Assembly (NCBI GenBank): GCA_023525975.1
Contig: CM042035.1
Span: forward strand, 26,648,001-26,712,000
Direction: 5' to 3'
From: Smallanthus sonchifolius
Taxonomy: Eukaryota > Streptophyta > Magnoliopsida > Asterales > Asteraceae
DNA length: 64,000 nt
How positions within the stretch are numbered: the first letter of the stretch is position 1; each line of letters starts with the position of its first letter. A program made the position numbers and the translations under genes. Shown piece by piece: positions 1 to 9,783 of the stretch. The notes beneath the pieces are model-generated. The model had not been told where the DNA came from. It saw nothing but the letters and a program-made list of their open reading frames with translations, and ran no database searches.

Positions 1-73
1 ACAAGAGGAGAATGCAAGTAAAAATGAGTCATGTGTAGAAGGGGATAAAGTAATAGAATGGAAGACTTATTTC

Positions 74-193
74 GGTTGCGATCATACCAGCACTAAAGCA
101 CCGGATCCCATCAGAACTACGCAGTTAAGCGTGCTTGGGCGAGAGTAGTACTAGGATGGGTGACCCCCTGGGAAGTCCTCGTGTTGCAACCCC
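74..193 (+). rRNA. 5S rRNA: 5S rRNA gene, copy 1
   Basis: Encodes the RNA of the large ribosomal subunit central protuberance, made by RNA polymerase III. 120 nt; C46A only, outside the three promoter boxes. Helix I is intact. Confidence 0.96.
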
Positions 194-581
194 TTTTTTA
201 AGTTATTATTTTTTTACACTAAACAACGTCACCCGTTGATTATTATGCAAGCGGGCGTGGGCGTAACGACTTTTTGTCAAAAAACGGTCAACGTATGTAA
301 AGACTCAGGCGCGCGGGTCCGTGTCGGGGAACGCCCGATCGCGGGAGACACACGTTTAGACGTCGACTGGAACACGTGTGTCTTCTTATACTAGTCAATT
401 ATTCTTACGCCCCGGGTGAGCGTGGGAATATGTTTTGTACAAGGAAGTATAAGAACTAAACGCTCGCCGGCGGGTGACTCACGTGTTAACGTAAGGAGGA
501 ACGCGCGCGCAAGAGGAGAATGCAAGTAAAAATTAGTCATGTGTGGAAGGGGATAAAGTAATAGAATGAAAGAGTTATTTC

Positions 582-701
582 GGTTGCGATCATACCAACA
601 CTAAAGCACCGGATCTTATCAGAACTCCGCAGTTAAGCGTGCTTGGGCGAGAGTAGTACTAGGATGGGTGACCCCTTGGGAAGTCCTCGTGTTGCAACCC
701 C
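582..701 (+). rRNA. 5S rRNA: 5S rRNA gene, copy 2
   Basis: 120 nt; G17A, C35T, C36T, C95T. The last change lies in box C. Confidence 0.95.
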
Positions 702-1091
702 TTTTTTAAGTTATTATTTTTTTTTACTCTAAACAACGTCACCCGTTGATAATTATGCAAGCGGGCGTGGGCGTAACGAGTTTTTGTCAAAAAACGGTCA
801 ACGTACGTAAAGACTCGGGCGCGCGGGTCCGTGTCGGTGAACGCCCGATCGCGGTAGACACACGTTTAGACGTCGAGTGAAACACGTGTGTCTTCTTATA
901 CTAGTCAATTATTCTTACACCCCGGGTGAGCGTGGGAATATGTTTTGTACAAGGAAGTATAAGAACTAAACGCTCGCCGGCGGGTGACGCACGTGTTGAC
1001 GTAAGGCGGAACGCGCGCGCAAGAGGAGAATGCAAGTAAAAATGAGTCATGTGTGGAAGGGGATAAAGTAATAGAATGGAAGAGTTATTTC

Positions 1092-1210
1092 GGTTGCGAT
1101 CATACCAGCACTAAAGCACCGGATCCCATCAGAACTCCTCAGTTCAGCGTGCTTGGCGAGAGTAGTACTAGGATGGGTGACCCACTGGGAAGTCCTCGTG
1201 TTGCAACCCC
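1092..1210 (+). rRNA. 5S rRNA: 5S rRNA gene, copy 3 (119 nt)
   Basis: One G is lost from the GGG at 64-66, at the box A edge. G48T, A54C (box A) and C94A (box C) are shared with copies 4 and 27. Possibly a weak or inactive copy. Confidence 0.92.
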
Positions 1211-1593
1211 TTTTTTAATTTTTTTTTACTCTAAACAACGTCACCCGTTGATTATTATGCAAGAGGGCGTGGGCGTAACGAGTTTTTATCAAAAAACGGT
1301 CAACGTACGTAAACACTCGGGCGCGCGGGTCCGTGTCGGGGAACGCCTGATCGCGGGAGACACACGTTTAGACGTCGAGTGGAACACGTGTGTCTTCATA
1401 TACTAGTCAATTATTCTTACGCCCCGGGTGAGCGTGGGAATATGTTTTGTACAAGGAAGTATAAGAACTAAACGCTCGCCGGCGGGTGACGCACGTGTTG
1501 ACGTAAGTCGGAACGCGCGCGCAAGAGGAGAATGCAAGTAAAAATGAGTCATGTGTGGAAGGGGATAAAGTAATAGAATGGAAGAGTTATTTC

Positions 1594-1713
1594 GGTTGGG
1601 ATCATACCATCACTAAAGCACCGGATCCCATCAGAACTCCTCAGTTCAGCTTGCTTGGGCGAGAGTAGTACTAGGACGGGTGACCCACTGGGAAGTCCTC
1701 GTGTTGCAACCCC
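1594..1713 (+). rRNA. 5S rRNA: 5S rRNA gene, copy 4 (divergent)
   Basis: 120 nt; C6G (breaks a helix I pair), G17T, G48T, A54C and G58T (both box A), T84C and C94A (both box C). With seven changes it is a likely pseudogene of the copy 3/27 lineage. Confidence 0.9.
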
Positions 1714-2096
1714 TTTTTTAATTTTTTTTTACTCTAAACAACGTCACCCGTTGATTATTATGCAAGAGGGCGTGGGCGTAACGAGTTTTTGTCAAAAAAC
1801 GGTCAACGTACATAAACACTCGGGCGCGCGGGTCCGTGTCGGGGAACGCCTAATCGCGGGAGACACACGTTTAGACGTCGAGTGGAACACGTGTGTCTTT
1901 ATATACTAGTCAATTATTCTTACGCCCCGGGTGAGCGTGGGAATATGTTTTGTACAAGGAAGTATAAGAACTAAACGCTCGCCGGCGGGTGACGCACGTG
2001 TTGACGTAAGTCGGAACGCGCGCTCAAGAGGAGAATGCAAGTAAAAATGAGTCATGTGTGGAAGGGGATAAAGTAATAGAATGGAAGAGTTATTTC

Positions 2097-2216
2097 GGTT
2101 GCGATCATACCAGCACTAAAGCACCGGATCCCATCAGAAATCCGTAGTTAAGCGTGCTTAGGCGAGAGTAGTACTAGGATGGGTAACCCCCTGGGAAGTC
2201 CTCGTGTTGTAACCCC
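2097..2216 (+). rRNA. 5S rRNA: 5S rRNA gene, copy 5
   Basis: 120 nt; C44A, C49T, G64A, G89A (box C), C114T. The last change turns the 5:114 pair into a G-U wobble. The spacer after it carries the 17-bp duplication. Confidence 0.93.
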
Positions 2217-2485
2217 TTTTTTAAGTCATTATTTTTTTTTACTTTAAACAACGTCACCCGTTGATTATTATGCAAGCGGGCGTGGGGGTAACGAGTTTTT
2301 GTCAAAAAACGGTCAACGTACGTAAAGACTCGGGCGCGCGGGTGCGTGTCGGGGAACGCCCGATCGCGGGAAACACACGTTTACACGTCGAGTGGAACAC
2401 GTGTGTCTTCATATACTAGTCAATTATTCTTACGCCCCGGGTGAGCGTGGGAATATGTTTTGTACAAGGAAGTATAAGAACTAAA

Positions 2486-2519
2486 CGCTCGCCGGCGGGT
2501 GACGCTCGCCGGCGGGTGA
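2486..2519 (+). repeat. 17-bp tandem duplication in spacer
   Basis: CGCTCGCCGGCGGGTGA occurs twice in direct succession (2486-2502 and 2503-2519), once in other spacers. It makes this unit 527 bp. Consistent with replication slippage at a GC-rich palindrome (GCCGGC). Confidence 0.95.
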
Positions 2520-2623
2520 CGCACGTGTTGACGTAAGGCGGAACTCGCGCGCAAGTGGAGAATGCAAGTAAAAATGAGTCATGTGTGGAAGGGGATAAAG
2601 TAATAGAATGAAAAAGTTATTTC

Positions 2624-2743
2624 GGTTGCGATCATACCAGCACTAAAGCACCGGATCCCATCAGAACTCCGCAGTTAAGCGTGCTTAGGCGAGAGTAGTA
2701 CTAGGATGGGTGACCCCCTTAGAAGTCCTCGTGTTGCAACCCC
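2624..2743 (+). rRNA. 5S rRNA: 5S rRNA gene, copy 6
   Basis: 120 nt; G64A, G97T, G98A. The last two form the CCCTTAGAAG variant shared with copy 7. Confidence 0.95.
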
Positions 2744-3134
2744 TTTTTTAAGTTTTTATTTTTTTTTTACTCTAAACAACGTCACCCATTGATTATTATG
2801 CAAGCGGGCGTGGGCGTAACGGGTTTTTGTCAATAAACGGTCAACGTACGTAAACACTCGGGCGCGCGGGTCCGTGTCGGGGAGCGCCTGATCGCGGGAG
2901 ACACACGTTTAGACGTCGAGTGGAACACGTGTGTCTTCATATACTAGTCAATTATTCTTACGCCTCGGGTGAGCGTGGGAATATGTTTTGTACAAGGAAG
3001 TATAAGAACTAAACGCTCGCCGGCGGGTGACGCACGTGTTGACGTAAGGCGGAACGCGCGCGCAAGAGGAGAATGCAAGTAAAAATGAGTCATGTGTGGA
3101 AGGGGATAAAGTAATAGAATGAAAGAGTTATTTC

Positions 3135-3254
3135 GGTTGCGATCATACCAGCACTAAAGCACCGGATCCCATCAGAACTCCGCAGTTAAGCGTGCTTGGG
3201 CGAGAGTAGTAATAGGATGGGTGACCCCCTTAGAAGTCCTCGTGTTGCAACCCC
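3135..3254 (+). rRNA. 5S rRNA: 5S rRNA gene, copy 7
   Basis: 120 nt; C78A, between IE and box C, plus G97T and G98A. Confidence 0.95.
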
Positions 3255-3644
3255 TTTTTTAAGTTTTTATTTTTTTTTTACTCTAAACAACGTCACCCAT
3301 TGATTATTATGCAAGCGGGCGTGGGCGTAACGGGTTTTTGTCAATAAACGGTCAACGTACGTAAAGACTCGGGCGCGCGCGTCCGTGTCGGGGAACGCCC
3401 GATCGCGGGAGACCCACGTTTAGACGTCGAGTGGAACACGTGTGTCTTCTTATACTAGTCAATTATTCTTACGCCCCGTGTGAGCGTGAGAATATGTTTT
3501 GTACAAGGAACTATAAGACTAAACGCTCGCCGGCGGGTGACGCACGTGTTGACGTAAGGCGGAACGCGCGTGCAAGAGGAGAATGCAAGTAAAAATGAGT
3601 CATGTGTGGAAGGGGATAAAGTAATAGAATGAAAGAGTTATTTT

Positions 3645-3764
3645 GGTTGCGATCATACCAGGATTAAAGCACCGGATCCCATCAGAACTCTGCAGTTAAG
3701 CGTGCTTGGGCGAGAGTAGTACTAGGATGGGTGGCCCCTTGGGAAGTCCTCGTGTTGCAACCCC
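3645..3764 (+). rRNA. 5S rRNA: 5S rRNA gene, copy 8
   Basis: 120 nt; C18G, C20T, C47T, A90G, C95T. T instead of C at -1, and only five T in the terminator. Confidence 0.93.
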
Positions 3765-4151
3765 TTTTTAAGTTTCTATTTTTTTTTACTCTAAACAACG
3801 TCACCCGTTGATTATTATGCAAGCGGGCGTGGGCGTAACGAGTTTTTGTCAAAAAACGGTCAACGTACGTAAACACTAGGGCGCGGGTCCGTGTCGGGGA
3901 ACGCCCAATCGCGGGAGACACACGTTTAGACGTCGAGTGGAACACGTGTGTCTTCGTATACTAGTCAATTATTCTTACGCCCCGGGTGAGCGTGGGAATA
4001 TGTTTTGTACAAGGAAGTATAAGAACTAAACGCTCGCCGGCGGGTGACGCACGTGTTGACGTAAGTCGGAACGCGCGCGCAAGAGGAGAATGCAAGTAAA
4101 AATGAGTCATGTGTGGAAGGGGATAAAGTAATAGAATGGAAGAGTTATTTC

Positions 4152-4271
4152 GGTTGCGATCATACCAGCACTAAAGCAGCGGTTCCCATCAGAACTCCGC
4201 AGTTAAGCGTGCTTGGGCGAGAGTAGTACTAGGATGGGTGACCCCCTGGGAAGTCCTCGTGTTGCAACCCC
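4152..4271 (+). rRNA. 5S rRNA: 5S rRNA gene, copy 9
   Basis: 120 nt; C28G and A32T. The promoter boxes are unchanged. Confidence 0.96.
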
Positions 4272-4661
4272 TTTTTTAAGTTATTATTTTTTTTTACTCT
4301 AAACAACGTCACCCGTTGATTATTATGCAAGCGGACGTGGGCGTAACGAGTTTTTGTCAAAAAACGGTTAACGTACGTAAAGACTCGGGCGCGCGGGTCC
4401 GTGTCGGGGAACGCCCGATCGCGGTAGACACACGTTTAGACGTCGAGTGGAACACGTGTGTCTTCTTATACTAGTCAATTATTCTTACGCCCCGGGTGAG
4501 CGTGGGAATATGTTTTGTACAAGGAAGTATAAGAACTAAACGCTCGCCGGCGGGTGACGCACGTGTTGACATAAGGCGGAACGCGCGCGCAAGTGGAGAA
4601 TGCAAGTAAAATTGAGTCATGTGTGGAAGGGGATAAAGTAATAGAATGAAAGAGTTATTTC

Positions 4662-4781
4662 GGTTGCGATCATACCAGCACTAAAGCACCGGATCCCATC
4701 AGAACTCCGCAGTTAAGCGTGCTTGGGCGAGAGTAGTACTAGGATGGGTGACCCCCTTGGAAGTCCTCGTGTTGCAACCCC
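4662..4781 (+). rRNA. 5S rRNA: 5S rRNA gene, copy 10
   Basis: 120 nt; G97T only. Used above as the representative promoter and terminator because its other positions match the consensus. Confidence 0.97.
4711..4758 (+). promoter_or_regulatory. 5S internal control region, representative (copy 10)
   Basis: Box A is AGTTAAGCGTGCTTG (4711-4725), the intermediate element CGAGAG lies at 4728-4733 and box C spans about 4741-4759. In eukaryotes these form the TFIIIA/TFIIIC binding region of the RNA polymerase III type 1 promoter. The region is present in every copy, with per-copy changes listed in the gene entries. Copy 10 itself carries G97T near the edge of box C. Confidence 0.85.
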
Positions 4782-4787
4782 TTTTTT
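4782..4787 (+). terminator. Pol III terminator, representative (copy 10)
   Basis: A run of six T directly follows the last C of the 5S gene, the usual RNA polymerase III stop. Nearly all copies have T6. Copy 8 has T5. Copies 67 and 84 read CCCCTCTTTT, so the run is broken to T4. A second, longer T-tract 10-20 bp further down could act as a backup terminator. Confidence 0.85.
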
Positions 4788-4935
4788 AAGTTTTTATTTT
4801 TTTTTACTCTAAACAACGTCACCCATTGATTATTATGCAAGAGGGCGTGGGCGTAACGGGTTTATGTCAATAAACGGTCAACGTACGTAAACACTCGGGC
4901 GCGCGGGTCCGTGTCGGGGAACGCCCGATCGCGGG

Positions 4936-4973
4936 AGACACACGTTTAGACGTCGAGTGGAACACGTGTGTCT
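4936..4973 (+). repeat. Conserved spacer dyad, representative
   Basis: AGACACACGT (4936-4945) and ACGTGTGTCT (4964-4973) are perfect 10-bp inverted repeats around an 18-nt loop. The loop contains the palindrome GACGTC, and the right arm overlaps the G-box core CACGTG. The same dyad is seen in nearly every spacer. The left arm is altered after copy 71 and copy 80 (AC lost, near 48320 and 52890). Function unknown. Confidence 0.8.
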
Positions 4974-5142
4974 TCTTATACTAGTCAATTATTCTTACGC
5001 CCCGGGTGAGCGTGGGAATATGTTTTATACAAGGAAGTATAAGAACTAAACGCTCGCCGGCGGGTGACGCACGTGTTGACGTAAGGCGGAACGTGCGCGC
5101 GAGATGAGAATGCAAGTAAAAATGAATCATGTGTGGAAGGGG

Positions 5143-5154
5143 ATAAAGTAATAG
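5143..5154 (+). promoter_or_regulatory. TATA-like element upstream of 5S, representative (copy 11)
   Basis: ATAAAGTAATAG spans -29 to -18 from the first base of the gene, where plant 5S genes need an upstream TATA-like element. Most copies have C at -1 and the same motif. Deviations: TAAGAG in copies 18, 22, 24, 29, 32, 36, 46 and 53; a one-base loss in the preceding G-run in copies 41, 48 and 55; GGGGTAAAG in copy 95; GATACAG in copy 100. The functional role is inferred from position only. Confidence 0.65.
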
Positions 5155-5171
5155 AATGGAAGAGTTATTTC

Positions 5172-5291
5172 GGTTGCGATCATACCAGCACTAAAGCACC
5201 GGATCCCATCAGAACTCCGTAGTTAAGCGTGCTTGGGGGAGAGTAGTACTAGGATGGGTGACCCCCTGTGAAGTTCTCGTGTTGCAACCCC
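5172..5291 (+). rRNA. 5S rRNA: 5S rRNA gene, copy 11
   Basis: 120 nt; C49T, C67G (intermediate element), G98T, C104T. Confidence 0.94.
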
Positions 5292-5677
5292 TTTTTTAAG
5301 TTATTTTTTTTTACTCTAAACAACGTCACTCGTTAATTATTATGCAAGCGGGCGTGGGGTAACGAGTTTTTGTCAAAAAACGGTCAACGTACGTAAAGAC
5401 TCGGGCGCGCGCGTCCGTGTCGGGGAACGCCCGATCGCGGGAGACCCACGTTTAGACGTCGAGTGGAACACGTGTGTCTTCTTATACTAGTCAATTATTC
5501 TTACGCCCCGTGTGAGCGTGGGAATATGTTTTGTACAAGGAAGTATAAGAACTAAACGCTCGCCGGCGGGTGACGCACGTGTTGACGTAAGGCGGAACGC
5601 GCGCGCAAGAGGAGAATGCAAGTAAAAATGAGTCATGTGTGGAAGGGGATAAAGTAATAGAATGAAAGAGTTATTTC

Positions 5678-5797
5678 GGTTGCGATCATACCAGCACTAA
5701 AGCACCGGATCCCATCAGAACTCTGCAGTTAAGCGTGCTTGGGCGAGAGTAGTACTAGGATGGGTGACCACCTGGGAAGTCCTCGTGTTGCAACCCC
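5678..5797 (+). rRNA. 5S rRNA: 5S rRNA gene, copy 12
   Basis: 120 nt; C47T and C93A (box C). Confidence 0.96.
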
Positions 5798-6186
5798 TTT
5801 TTTAAGTTTTTATTTTTTTTACTCTAAACAACGTCACCCGTTGATTAGTATGCAAGCGGGCGTGGGCGTAACGAGATTTTGTCAAAAAACGGTCAACGTA
5901 CGTAAACACTCGGGCGCGTGGGTCCGTGTCGGGGAACTCCCAATCGCGGGAGACACACGTTTAGTCGTCGAGTGGAACACGTGTGTCTTCTTATACTAGT
6001 CAATTATTCTTACGCCCCGGGTGAGCGTGGGAATATGTTTTCTACAAGGACGTATAAGAACTAAACGCTCGCCGGCGGGTGACGCACGTGTTGACGTAAG
6101 GCGGAACGCGCGCGCAACAGTAGAATGCAAGTTAAAATGAGTCATGTGTGGAAGGGGATAAAGTAATAGAATGAAAGAGTTATTTC

Positions 6187-6306
6187 GGTTGCGATCATAC
6201 CAGCACTAAAGCACCGGATCCCATTCGAACTCCGCAGTTAAGCGTGCTTGGGCGAGAGTAGTACTAGGATGGGTGACCCCCTGGGAAGTCCTCGTGTTGC
6301 AACCCC
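6187..6306 (+). rRNA. 5S rRNA: 5S rRNA gene, copy 13
   Basis: 120 nt; C39T and A40C. All promoter boxes match the consensus. Confidence 0.96.
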
Positions 6307-6691
6307 TTTTTTAATTTATTTTTTTTACTCTAAACATCGTAACCCGTTGATTATTTTGCAAAAGGGCGTGGGCGTAACGAGTTTTTGTCAAAAAACGGTC
6401 AACGTACGTAAACTCTCGGGCGCGCGGGTCCGTGTCGGGGAACCCCTGATCGCGGGAGACACACGTTTAGACGTCGAGTGGAACACGTGTGTCTTCATAT
6501 ACTAGTCAATTATTCTTACGCCCCGGGTGAGCGTGAGAATATGTTTTGTACAAGGAAGTATAAGAACTAAACGCTCGCCGGCGGGTGACGCACGTGTTGA
6601 CGTAAGGCGGAACGCGCGCGCAAGAGGAGAATGCAAGTAAAATGAGTCATGTGTGGAAGGGGATAAAGTAATAGAATGGAAGAGTTATTTC

Positions 6692-6811
6692 GGTTTCGAT
6701 CATACCAGCACTGAAACACCGGATCCCATCAGAACTCCGTAGTTAAGCGTGCTTGGGTGAGAGTAGTACTAGGATGGGTGACCCCCTGGGAATTCCTCGT
6801 CTTGCAACCCC
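6692..6811 (+). rRNA. 5S rRNA: 5S rRNA gene, copy 14 (divergent)
   Basis: 120 nt; G5T (helix I mismatch), A22G, G25A, C49T, C67T (IE), G102T, G110C. Seven changes spread over stems make this a likely pseudogene. Confidence 0.9.
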
Positions 6812-7200
6812 TTTTTTAAGTTATTAATTTTTTTACTCTAAACAACGTCACTCGTTGATTATTATGCAAGCGGGCGTGGGGGTAACGAGTTTTTGTCAAA
6901 AAACGGTCAACGTACGTAAAGACTCGGGCGCGCGGGTCCGTGTCGGGGAATGCCCGATCGCGGGAGACACACGTTTAGACGTCGAGTGGAACACGTGTGT
7001 CTTCTTATACTAGTCAATTATTCTTATGCCCCGGGTGAGCGTGGGAATATGTTTTGTACAAGGAAGTATAAGAACTAAACGCTCGCCGGCGGGTGACGCA
7101 CGTGTTGACGTAAGGCGGAACGCGCGCGCAAGAGGAGAATGCAAGTAAAAATGAGTCATGTGTGGAAGGGGATAAAGTAATAGAATGAAAGAGTTATTTC

Positions 7201-7276
7201 GGTTGCGATCATACCAGCACTAAAGCACCGGATCCCATCAGAACTCCGCAGTTAAGCGTGCTTGGGAAAGAGTAGT
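7201..7276 (+). pseudogene. 5S rRNA: 5S rRNA copy 15, 5' part (split by retrotransposon)
   Basis: Positions 1-76 of the gene, ending in the target duplication GTAGT and followed directly by the 5' LTR. C67A and G68A alter the intermediate element (GGGAAAGAG). The break separates box A and IE from box C, so this copy cannot be a normal Pol III template. The rest lies at 17209-17257. Confidence 0.96.
7272..7276 (+). repeat. Target site duplication, left (GTAGT)
   Basis: GTAGT (5S positions 72-76) precedes the LTR terminus TGTGACA. The same five bases follow the other LTR end at 17209-17213. Confidence 0.95.
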
Positions 7277-7435
7277 TGTGACAATCCGACATTTCTAGTT
7301 AACCCCGTTAGTAATTCCGTTATATATATTCTATTAAATCCTAACCAAGCTAACTGAATTCTGAATCCAAGGGATCATTCCTGTCAAAGCTGAAGTTGCA
7401 AGGGTTGTTTTTGTAAATAATCAGAAACCCTAGTA

Positions 7436-7514
7436 GGCACGGTCGCACCTTGTTTTGGCACGGTCGCGCCAAGTGCCTTGGCACGGTCGCGCCCCTTATG
7501 GGCACGGTCGCGCC
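7436..7514 (+). repeat. Dyad array 1 in 5' LTR (GGCACGGTCGCGCC x4)
   Basis: Four 14-bp copies start at 7436, 7457, 7480 and 7501, spaced 21, 23 and 21 bp. The variant GGCACG-GT-CGTGCC of the same motif is a perfect 6-bp inverted repeat around GT; here the right arm is mostly CGCGCC. Confidence 0.9.
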
Positions 7515-8180
7515 TCTTGTCAGTTGAAACGTAAACGCAGCCTTTAAACGCAAATCCGTTCGAATACCAAGTTGTAACGTAAAATCTCTAAACGCGGATC
7601 ATTACTGAGCCATTATTCGGCACTTTAACACTCTTAATGGCCGAATTCAACCCCATCATTGTGTTTAACTTGAAACCGTCGACCCATCTCTCATATCTCG
7701 CAAATTCGATCAATGGGGAGCATCATTACGCAAATAGTCTGCACACACATCTTGTACGACCCTCTGTGAAGCTTTTGTGCACTTCAATTTGGCCCGGAAA
7801 AGCAGTCGGAGACGCCGGAGGATCATCCCATCGGAGCCACGACTAAGTTCTACTCGAGCACCTTCAATTCGTAAACCTTTCTGGTAATTATTTATTCCTA
7901 TAGTTTCATTTCAGTCTCTAGATCATAAGCCCCATGATTCCATTGAGTTTTAACATGCAATTTTATCAAATTGATTCCAAGTTCATACTTAGGATTTCGG
8001 ATCTTGAAACTGAGAATTTACGATTTAAAACGCAATGGTTTTTACAATTAAAATCATACCCAGATTCGAATTATCCTAAATAACAGAATCCCCATATCCT
8101 TTTGGTCAATCGCGATCGAAACCAAACGGATTTGGACTTGTTGGCTTGTTCTGTTAAACTCTGTGTCTGTATATCCAGGA

Positions 8181-8423
8181 GACACGGTCGTGCCAAGTTT
8201 TAGCACGGTCGTGCCTCGTACTCTGACCCGGTCGTGCCTCATGGGTAGACCTGGTCGTGCCTCAAAAATCCTAGACACGGTCGTGCCTAGACAAGACACG
8301 GTCGTGCCTAGTGTTCAGCTTGGTTGTGTCTTCTGTTTGATCAGCGCGGTTGCGCCCTTGTCCAGCACGGTCGCGCCCATGACTCAGACACGGTTGTGCC
8401 TTTGCCCTAGGCGCGGTCGTGTG
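8181..8423 (+). repeat. Dyad array 2 in 5' LTR (GACACGGTCGTGCC x11)
   Basis: Eleven imperfect copies of a 14-bp motif with core CACGGTCGTGCC start at 8181, 8202, 8225, 8248, 8274, 8295, 8317, 8343, 8364, 8387 and 8410. Spacing is 21-26 bp, and the run 21-23-23 recurs at both ends of the block. Spacers between copies are unrelated. The core is that of array 1, 0.7 kb upstream. Confidence 0.9.
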
Positions 8424-8859
8424 TGGAGAATGACTGTTGTCCGAATGTTGAAATTGAAATTTAATATATTTATAGTGAATTTATATATTTTTTAAAAAAT
8501 CGGGAAATCTACCTATAAACTCGAGTTTAGTAACTCGTATCCGTTATTTGAAACTCGTTATAAAATAATACATTATTTTGAACTCAAATTCATACATATA
8601 GACTTTAATATTAATATTACGTATCTCTTGTCGCATATAGCAAATTTTAAATTAAAAATCCAGTATCCTCATGGACACTTTCGTCTACTCATGATCATTA
8701 GAGCGTTGTCTTAGGACGTTCAACCTTCCGTGTCGTCGTCACAAATCCCAACTTGTCCCTAATTTATGTGTTTATAATTTTAGGGCATTCGTAGGTCTTT
8801 TGAGACTTACACTCGTGGTTCCAACTTACTCCTAGTGTGAAACTACCTTCAACGCCAAG

Positions 8860-8886
8860 CAGGTGAGTTTCACGGCCCCTTTTTAC
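8860..8886 (+). promoter_or_regulatory. Splice-donor-like motif in 5' LTR
   Basis: CAGGTGAGTT (8860-8869) followed by GGCCCCTTTTTACCT. The same pair of motifs is in the unrelated-looking solo LTR (28563 onwards) and in the 3' LTR (16320). It matches the 5' splice site consensus CAG|GTGAGT. Whether it is used is unknown. Confidence 0.5.
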
Positions 8887-9058
8887 CTGTTTTACTATTG
8901 GGGGAGAAACATGCTTACACACAAACGTATTTTACTTGTTTTCCTGTTAAGGAAGAAACAAACATGAAACACCAATTATCATACTTTTACTTGTTTTCCC
9001 CGTGGGGGAGAAACAGGTACGCAAGCAAATATTGTTTTTCCCGCCAGGGGAGAAAACA
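8885..9058 (+). repeat. Four pyrimidine/purine dyads in 5' LTR
   Basis: Four imperfect repeats of the form (C)TGTTTTNCC...GGGGAGAAAC, for example GTTTTCCCCGTGGGGGAGAAAC read as a left arm GTTTTCCCC, a short loop and a right arm GGGGAGAAAC. Each can fold on itself. They are about 45-60 bp apart. Confidence 0.75.
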
Positions 9059-9770
9059 TGACGTAACTATTTGATTATAGTACTTTATATGATATCACTG
9101 TTGAGACTAAGCGTAACATGCTATCACAGAAATTCCTCATTTTATTTCGAACCGTTAATATGGATCTTAGCGAGGTAATGTTTAGTAGTACTACTGGGTT
9201 TGACAAATCCCACCCGCGTTAGTCGCGCTAACTCGATTGGATATCGAACGGGTGAAATGTTAGCCTACTCACATTGGCCAGAGTTGATAGACCTGGCAGG
9301 AGGCATACAAACACAGTCAGCTTCGGTTGCGAGCGCTTTAGTAAAACATGAACATAGGTTAGCTACCTATAGATATGCATATTGAAAGTACATAATCTGG
9401 CAAACACACTCTTATTGTAAACTTGAAACCTGTGAACTCACCAACCTTGTGTTGACACTTTTTCTTACATGTTTCAATCGGGTCGCTAAGGCACAGGTTG
9501 CACACTTAGGACATGCATGGAGTCCTACTGTCATATCATCCATTTCAAACATTTGAAACAGTTTACTTATTTACATTGATTGACGCCTATTGCGTGTAAT
9601 TACTTTCGATTTCATATTAACGTTTACGCTTCCGCATTAACTCTGAACTTTTATGTTATGACATTTTAAGTCCCATGTAGTGTCGTTTGATGTAACTAAT
9701 GACTGAGATCCTGGTGTGTCACCTTCCAAACGGTAAAACTCCGTTAGTGGAATTTGGGGGTGTGACAGAT

Positions 9771-9783
9771 TGGTATCAGAGCC
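9771..9783 (+). other. Primer binding site (initiator Met tRNA)
   Basis: TGGTATCAGAGCC lies three bases after the 5' LTR end. This is the usual plant retrotransposon PBS, complementary to the 3' end of initiator methionine tRNA, and primes minus-strand synthesis. Confidence 0.93.

Larger units (their letters stand above)
4782..5171 (+). other. Representative 5S intergenic spacer (between copies 10 and 11)
   Basis: In order: T6 terminator; a second T-tract ending ACTCTAAACAACG; a stretch with GTCAACGTACGT (contains the palindrome ACGTACGT); a very CG-rich block (GGGCGCGCGGGTCCGTG and following); the conserved dyad; GTATAAGAACTAAACGCTCGCCGGCGGGTG; CACGTG; a CG run; then AGTCATGTGTGGAAGGGG and the TATA-like region. 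All other spacers have the same plan with substitutions. I see no second RNA gene. An open frame of about 85 codons that starts inside the 5S gene recurs in many units, but it is a by-product of the repeat. Confidence 0.85.
1..7276 (+). repeat. 5S rDNA tandem array, left block
   Basis: Head-to-tail 5S units, copies 1-14 plus the 5' part of copy 15, all on the + strand. Units are mostly 505-510 bp. The exceptions are a 527-bp step between copies 5 and 6, caused by a 17-bp duplication, and a 503-bp step between copies 3/4 or 4/5. Bases 1-73 are the end of a spacer whose gene lies outside the window. The spacers (about 390 bp each) hold only the T-run terminator, a second T-rich tract, CG-rich sequence with the conserved dyad, and the upstream TATA-like region of the next copy. 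Most spacers here have the form AAGTTATTATTTT... followed by CACCCGTTG. Confidence 0.97.
7277..9767 (+). repeat. 5' LTR
   Basis: Starts TGTGACAATCCGAC and ends GGGGGTGTGACA. It is 19 bp longer than the 3' LTR: 17 bp (near 9736-9752) plus 2 bp near 9478. It carries two blocks of GGCACGGTCGTGCC-type dyads, four pyrimidine/purine dyads (8885-9058) and a splice-donor-like CAGGTGAGTT at 8860. A TATATATATT stretch near 7320 could be promoter sequence but lies very close to the LTR start. Open frames in it are short, and I see no protein gene. Confidence 0.95.

Noticed and set aside
7350..8495. Short open frames in the LTRs (67-110 codons, repeated in the 3' LTR)
   Set aside because: They follow the CG-rich dyad arrays, have no known domain, and lie in both orientations.
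9200..9385. 61-codon frame (VSRANSIGYRTGEMLAYSHW) identical in both LTRs
   Set aside because: Identity in both LTRs follows from their common origin. Short, no known domain, and no evidence of coding beyond an open frame.
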